From: Comamonadaceae bacterium
GTDB taxonomy: Bacteria; Pseudomonadota; Gammaproteobacteria; Burkholderiales; Burkholderiaceae_C
Length of the DNA stretch: 36,933 bases
NCBI GenBank assembly: GCA_947372865.1
Contig: CANBVJ010000034.1
Coordinates: 1-36,933, forward strand
Direction of reading: 5' to 3'
The notes below the pieces were generated by a model. It saw only the letters and a program-made list of their open reading frames with translations. It searched no databases and was not told the DNA's origin. A program made the translations under genes and the position numbers. This document shows positions 35,342-36,933 of this stretch, piece by piece (position 1 is the stretch's first letter; each line of letters starts with the position of its first letter).

Positions 35342-35824
35342 TCAGGCGCCGCCCAGTAGCAGCTGGGTGGTGTTTTTTACCTCTTCCATCACCGGATAGG
35401 TGCGGGTTTCGCGCACGCCAGGCAGCTGCCACAGCACGGTGCCAGCAAATTCGCGGTAGGCGCCCATGTCGGCCATGCGGGTTTTGAGCAGGTAGTCAAA
35501 GCCACCGGCCACCATGTGGCATTCCATGATTTCGGGGCGCACCTGCACGGCGGCCTTGAAGGCCTCGAACACATTGGGCGTGGTGCGGTCGAGCAGCACC
35601 TCAACAAACACCATCAAGCCGGCCCCGAGCTTGAGCGGATTGAGCCGCGCCTCATAGCCCAGGATAAAGCCCTCTTTGGCCAGGCGCTGCACGCGCGCGA
35701 GCACGGCGGTGGGCGACAGAGCCACGCTTTCGGCGAGCTTGAGGTTGGAGATGCGGCCGTCAGCCTGCAGGCAGCGCAAGATCTTCAGGTCGGTGCGATC
35801 TAGATCGGGGGATACGGTATTCAT
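35342..35824 (-). CDS. Lrp/AsnC-family regulator, probable regulator of putA
   Basis: A 160-residue feast/famine regulator. The N-terminal winged helix-turn-helix has DRTDLKILRCLQADGRISNLKLAESVALSPTAV in three parts with the recognition helix at about residues 33-45. The C-terminal AsnC effector domain (about 70-150) contains VFVEVLLDRTTPNVFEAF and the glycine-rich VAGGFDYLLKTRMADM. It is divergent from putA with 103 bp between starts, so it is probably a PutR/BkdR-type proline-responsive activator, by context. The intergenic region has phased AT-rich repeats. Confidence 0.93.
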   Translation of the reverse strand: MNTVSPDLDRTDLKILRCLQADGRISNLKLAESVALSPTAVLARVQRLAKEGFILGYEARLNPLKLGAGLMVFVEVLLDRTTPNVFEAFKAAVQVRPEIMECHMVAGGFDYLLKTRMADMGAYREFAGTVLWQLPGVRETRTYPVMEEVKNTTQLLLGGA

Positions 35825-35827
35825 ACT

Positions 35828-35860
35828 TAATTTATCGCTAATTTATCAACGTAATTTGGT
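35828..35860. promoter_or_regulatory. Phased AT-rich repeats between Lrp-type regulator and putA
   Basis: AATTTATC occurs twice, at 35829-35836 and 35840-35847, 11 bp apart, with a third TAATTT at 35852-35857. The spacing places them on one face of the helix, fitting cooperative binding by an Lrp-type octamer. It overlaps the region just upstream of the regulator's start (35824), so it could mediate autoregulation and putA activation. Confidence 0.45.
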
Positions 35861-35927
35861 GAAATATTAATCCATAAACCTAGGAACATAGCACTTTCTA
35901 CACCAAACCCACTTTGCGGAGCCCGCC

Positions 35928-36933
35928 ATGACTGTTGCCCAACGCCTGCCCCACTCTTACCGCGACGAAGCCGAAGTCGTGGCCCAGCGCCTGCACAGCC
36001 TGCAGCACGCCTTGGACTGGGCCAACGCCGCCCAGATGGCCGCGCCCTGGGTGCAGGCGGTACGCGACAACCCACCGCCGTTTTGGGCCATGGAAAGCCT
36101 GCTCAAGGAATACCCGATTTCCAGCACCGAAGGGCTGGCGTTGATGCGCCTGGCCGAAGCCCTGCTGCGCGTGCCCGACATGGACACCGCCATTGCCTTG
36201 ACGACCGACCAGCTCGGCCGCGCCGACTTTGCGCAGGGCAGCGACCAACTGCTGTCGCGCATTTCCAGCGCCGCCATTGCGCTGTCCAAGCATTTTTTGC
36301 CGGGCGCCGACGCCGCCACCCCGGCGCCAGGGCTGATGGGCAAGCTCGGCGCCAAAACCGTGGTGGCCGCCACCCTGCGCGCGGTGCAGTTGCTGGGACG
36401 CCAATTTGTGCTGGGCCAAACCATGGCCGAGGCCATGAAAGAAGCCCAAAGCGCACGCAACAGACAAGCCGCCAGCGTTTCGCTGCTGGGCCGCTTGGGC
36501 GCACCACACGTCGTGCAAGGGGCAGCCGCCAATGGCGGTGAGCGCGCGTCGGGGCTGACATTTTCCTATGACATGCTGGGCGAAGGCGCACGCACCGACG
36601 CCGATGCGCTGCGCTACTTGCAAAGCTACCGCGACGCCATTGCCCACATCGCCCAGCACACCGACGCTGGCGGTACGCCCGAGCGCAACGACGGCATCAG
36701 CATCAAGCTCAGCGCCCTGCACCCGCGCTATGAAGACGCACAAAGCGCGCGCGTGATGGCGGAATTGGTGCCGCGCGTCTGGGGCCTGTGCGAGCAGGCG
36801 GCGCAGGCCCATATCAACCTCACCATCGACGCGGAAGAGGTGGACCGGCTGGAGTTGTCACTCGAAGTGCTGGAGGTGCTGGTGGCGCGCGTGGCCCAGT
36901 ACCACCCGCAGTGGCGCGGCCTGGGCCTGGCGC
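35928..36933 (+). CDS. putA: Bifunctional proline dehydrogenase/P5C dehydrogenase PutA (5' part)
   Basis: Oxidises proline to glutamate in two steps, at the inner-membrane surface. The first 335 residues are seen; the frame is open to the window end. GGAG lies 8 bases before the ATG. There is no ribbon-helix-helix domain at the N-terminus, so this is not the self-regulating E. coli type, which fits with the divergent Lrp-type regulator. The dimerisation region includes FWAMESLLKEYPISSTEGLALMRLAE in pieces from residue about 48; then GRQFVLGQTMAEAMKEAQ. The proline dehydrogenase barrel starts with FSYDMLGEGART (212-223) and continues with SIKLSALHPRYE. A 28-residue Gly/Ala-rich stretch at 181-208 looks like an insert. 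The P5C dehydrogenase domain lies beyond the window. Confidence 0.94.
   Translation, partial: MTVAQRLPHSYRDEAEVVAQRLHSLQHALDWANAAQMAAPWVQAVRDNPPPFWAMESLLKEYPISSTEGLALMRLAEALLRVPDMDTAIALTTDQLGRADFAQGSDQLLSRISSAAIALSKHFLPGADAATPAPGLMGKLGAKTVVAATLRAVQLLGRQFVLGQTMAEAMKEAQSARNRQAASVSLLGRLGAPHVVQGAAANGGERASGLTFSYDMLGEGARTDADALRYLQSYRDAIAHIAQHTDAGGTPERNDGISIKLSALHPRYEDAQSARVMAELVPRVWGLCEQAAQAHINLTIDAEEVDRLELSLEVLEVLVARVAQYHPQWRGLGLA

Overview
The window is a dense, GC-rich bacterial chromosome segment (36.9 kb, about 43 protein genes, almost no non-coding DNA). The gene families and their order point to a betaproteobacterium of the order Burkholderiales, most likely Comamonadaceae (Rhodoferax/Polaromonas-like). 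Indicators are pilT-pilU divergent from yggS, apaG next to thiL-pgpA-pncC, rsmI/yraN/gmhA/dolP, a PhaM-type PHB granule protein with a lysine/alanine tail, and putA with a separate Lrp-type regulator. This assignment is inferred from protein content, not from a marker gene. I see no rRNA, tRNA, insertion sequence, prophage or CRISPR array.

Layout. 1-3620: a truncated LysR regulator (-), a small two-helix membrane protein (+), and a MATE exporter plus KirBac potassium channel operon (-). 3848-6869 (+): a TPR/glycine-zipper membrane protein, PhaM and a FIST sensory protein. 6877-9778 (-): purE-purK-tsaC. 9882-10835 (+): a CnoX-type thioredoxin-TPR protein. 10955-11629 (-): rpe. 11717-16593 (+): apaG, thiL, pgpA, pncC, a LysE/ArgO exporter and a membrane-anchored FMN glutamate-synthase-like protein. 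16613-19293 (-): an FTR1 iron permease with its periplasmic cupredoxin behind a probable Fur box, rfaE2, and a di-iron ferritin-like protein.

19460-26527 (+) is the most interesting part. It is a tightly packed eight-gene operon: FAD amine-oxidase-like protein, DUF1365 protein, cyclopropane-synthase-like methyltransferase, chalcone-isomerase-like secreted protein, MFS carrier, DUF3833 lipoprotein, SDR and NTF2-like protein. Gene sets of this kind occur in light/singlet-oxygen regulons and are linked to unusual membrane fatty acids. Here no regulator or photolyase is present, and the methyltransferase lacks two residues that hold bicarbonate in true cyclopropane synthases. Direct and inverted repeats lie in the promoter region.

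26546-36933: a GST (-), purB (+), rsmI (-) divergent from yraN-gmhA-dolP (+), a 3-hydroxyisobutyrate-dehydrogenase-like enzyme with pilU and pilT (-), yggS (+), an Lrp-type regulator (-), and the 5' third of putA (+), which runs off the window.

Functional themes are envelope and lipid metabolism (rfaE2, gmhA, pgpA, dolP, the eight-gene operon), nucleotide and cofactor synthesis (purB/E/K, thiL, pncC), oxidative and iron homeostasis (cnoX, FTR1/cupredoxin, ferritin-like protein), type IV pilus retraction and proline catabolism.
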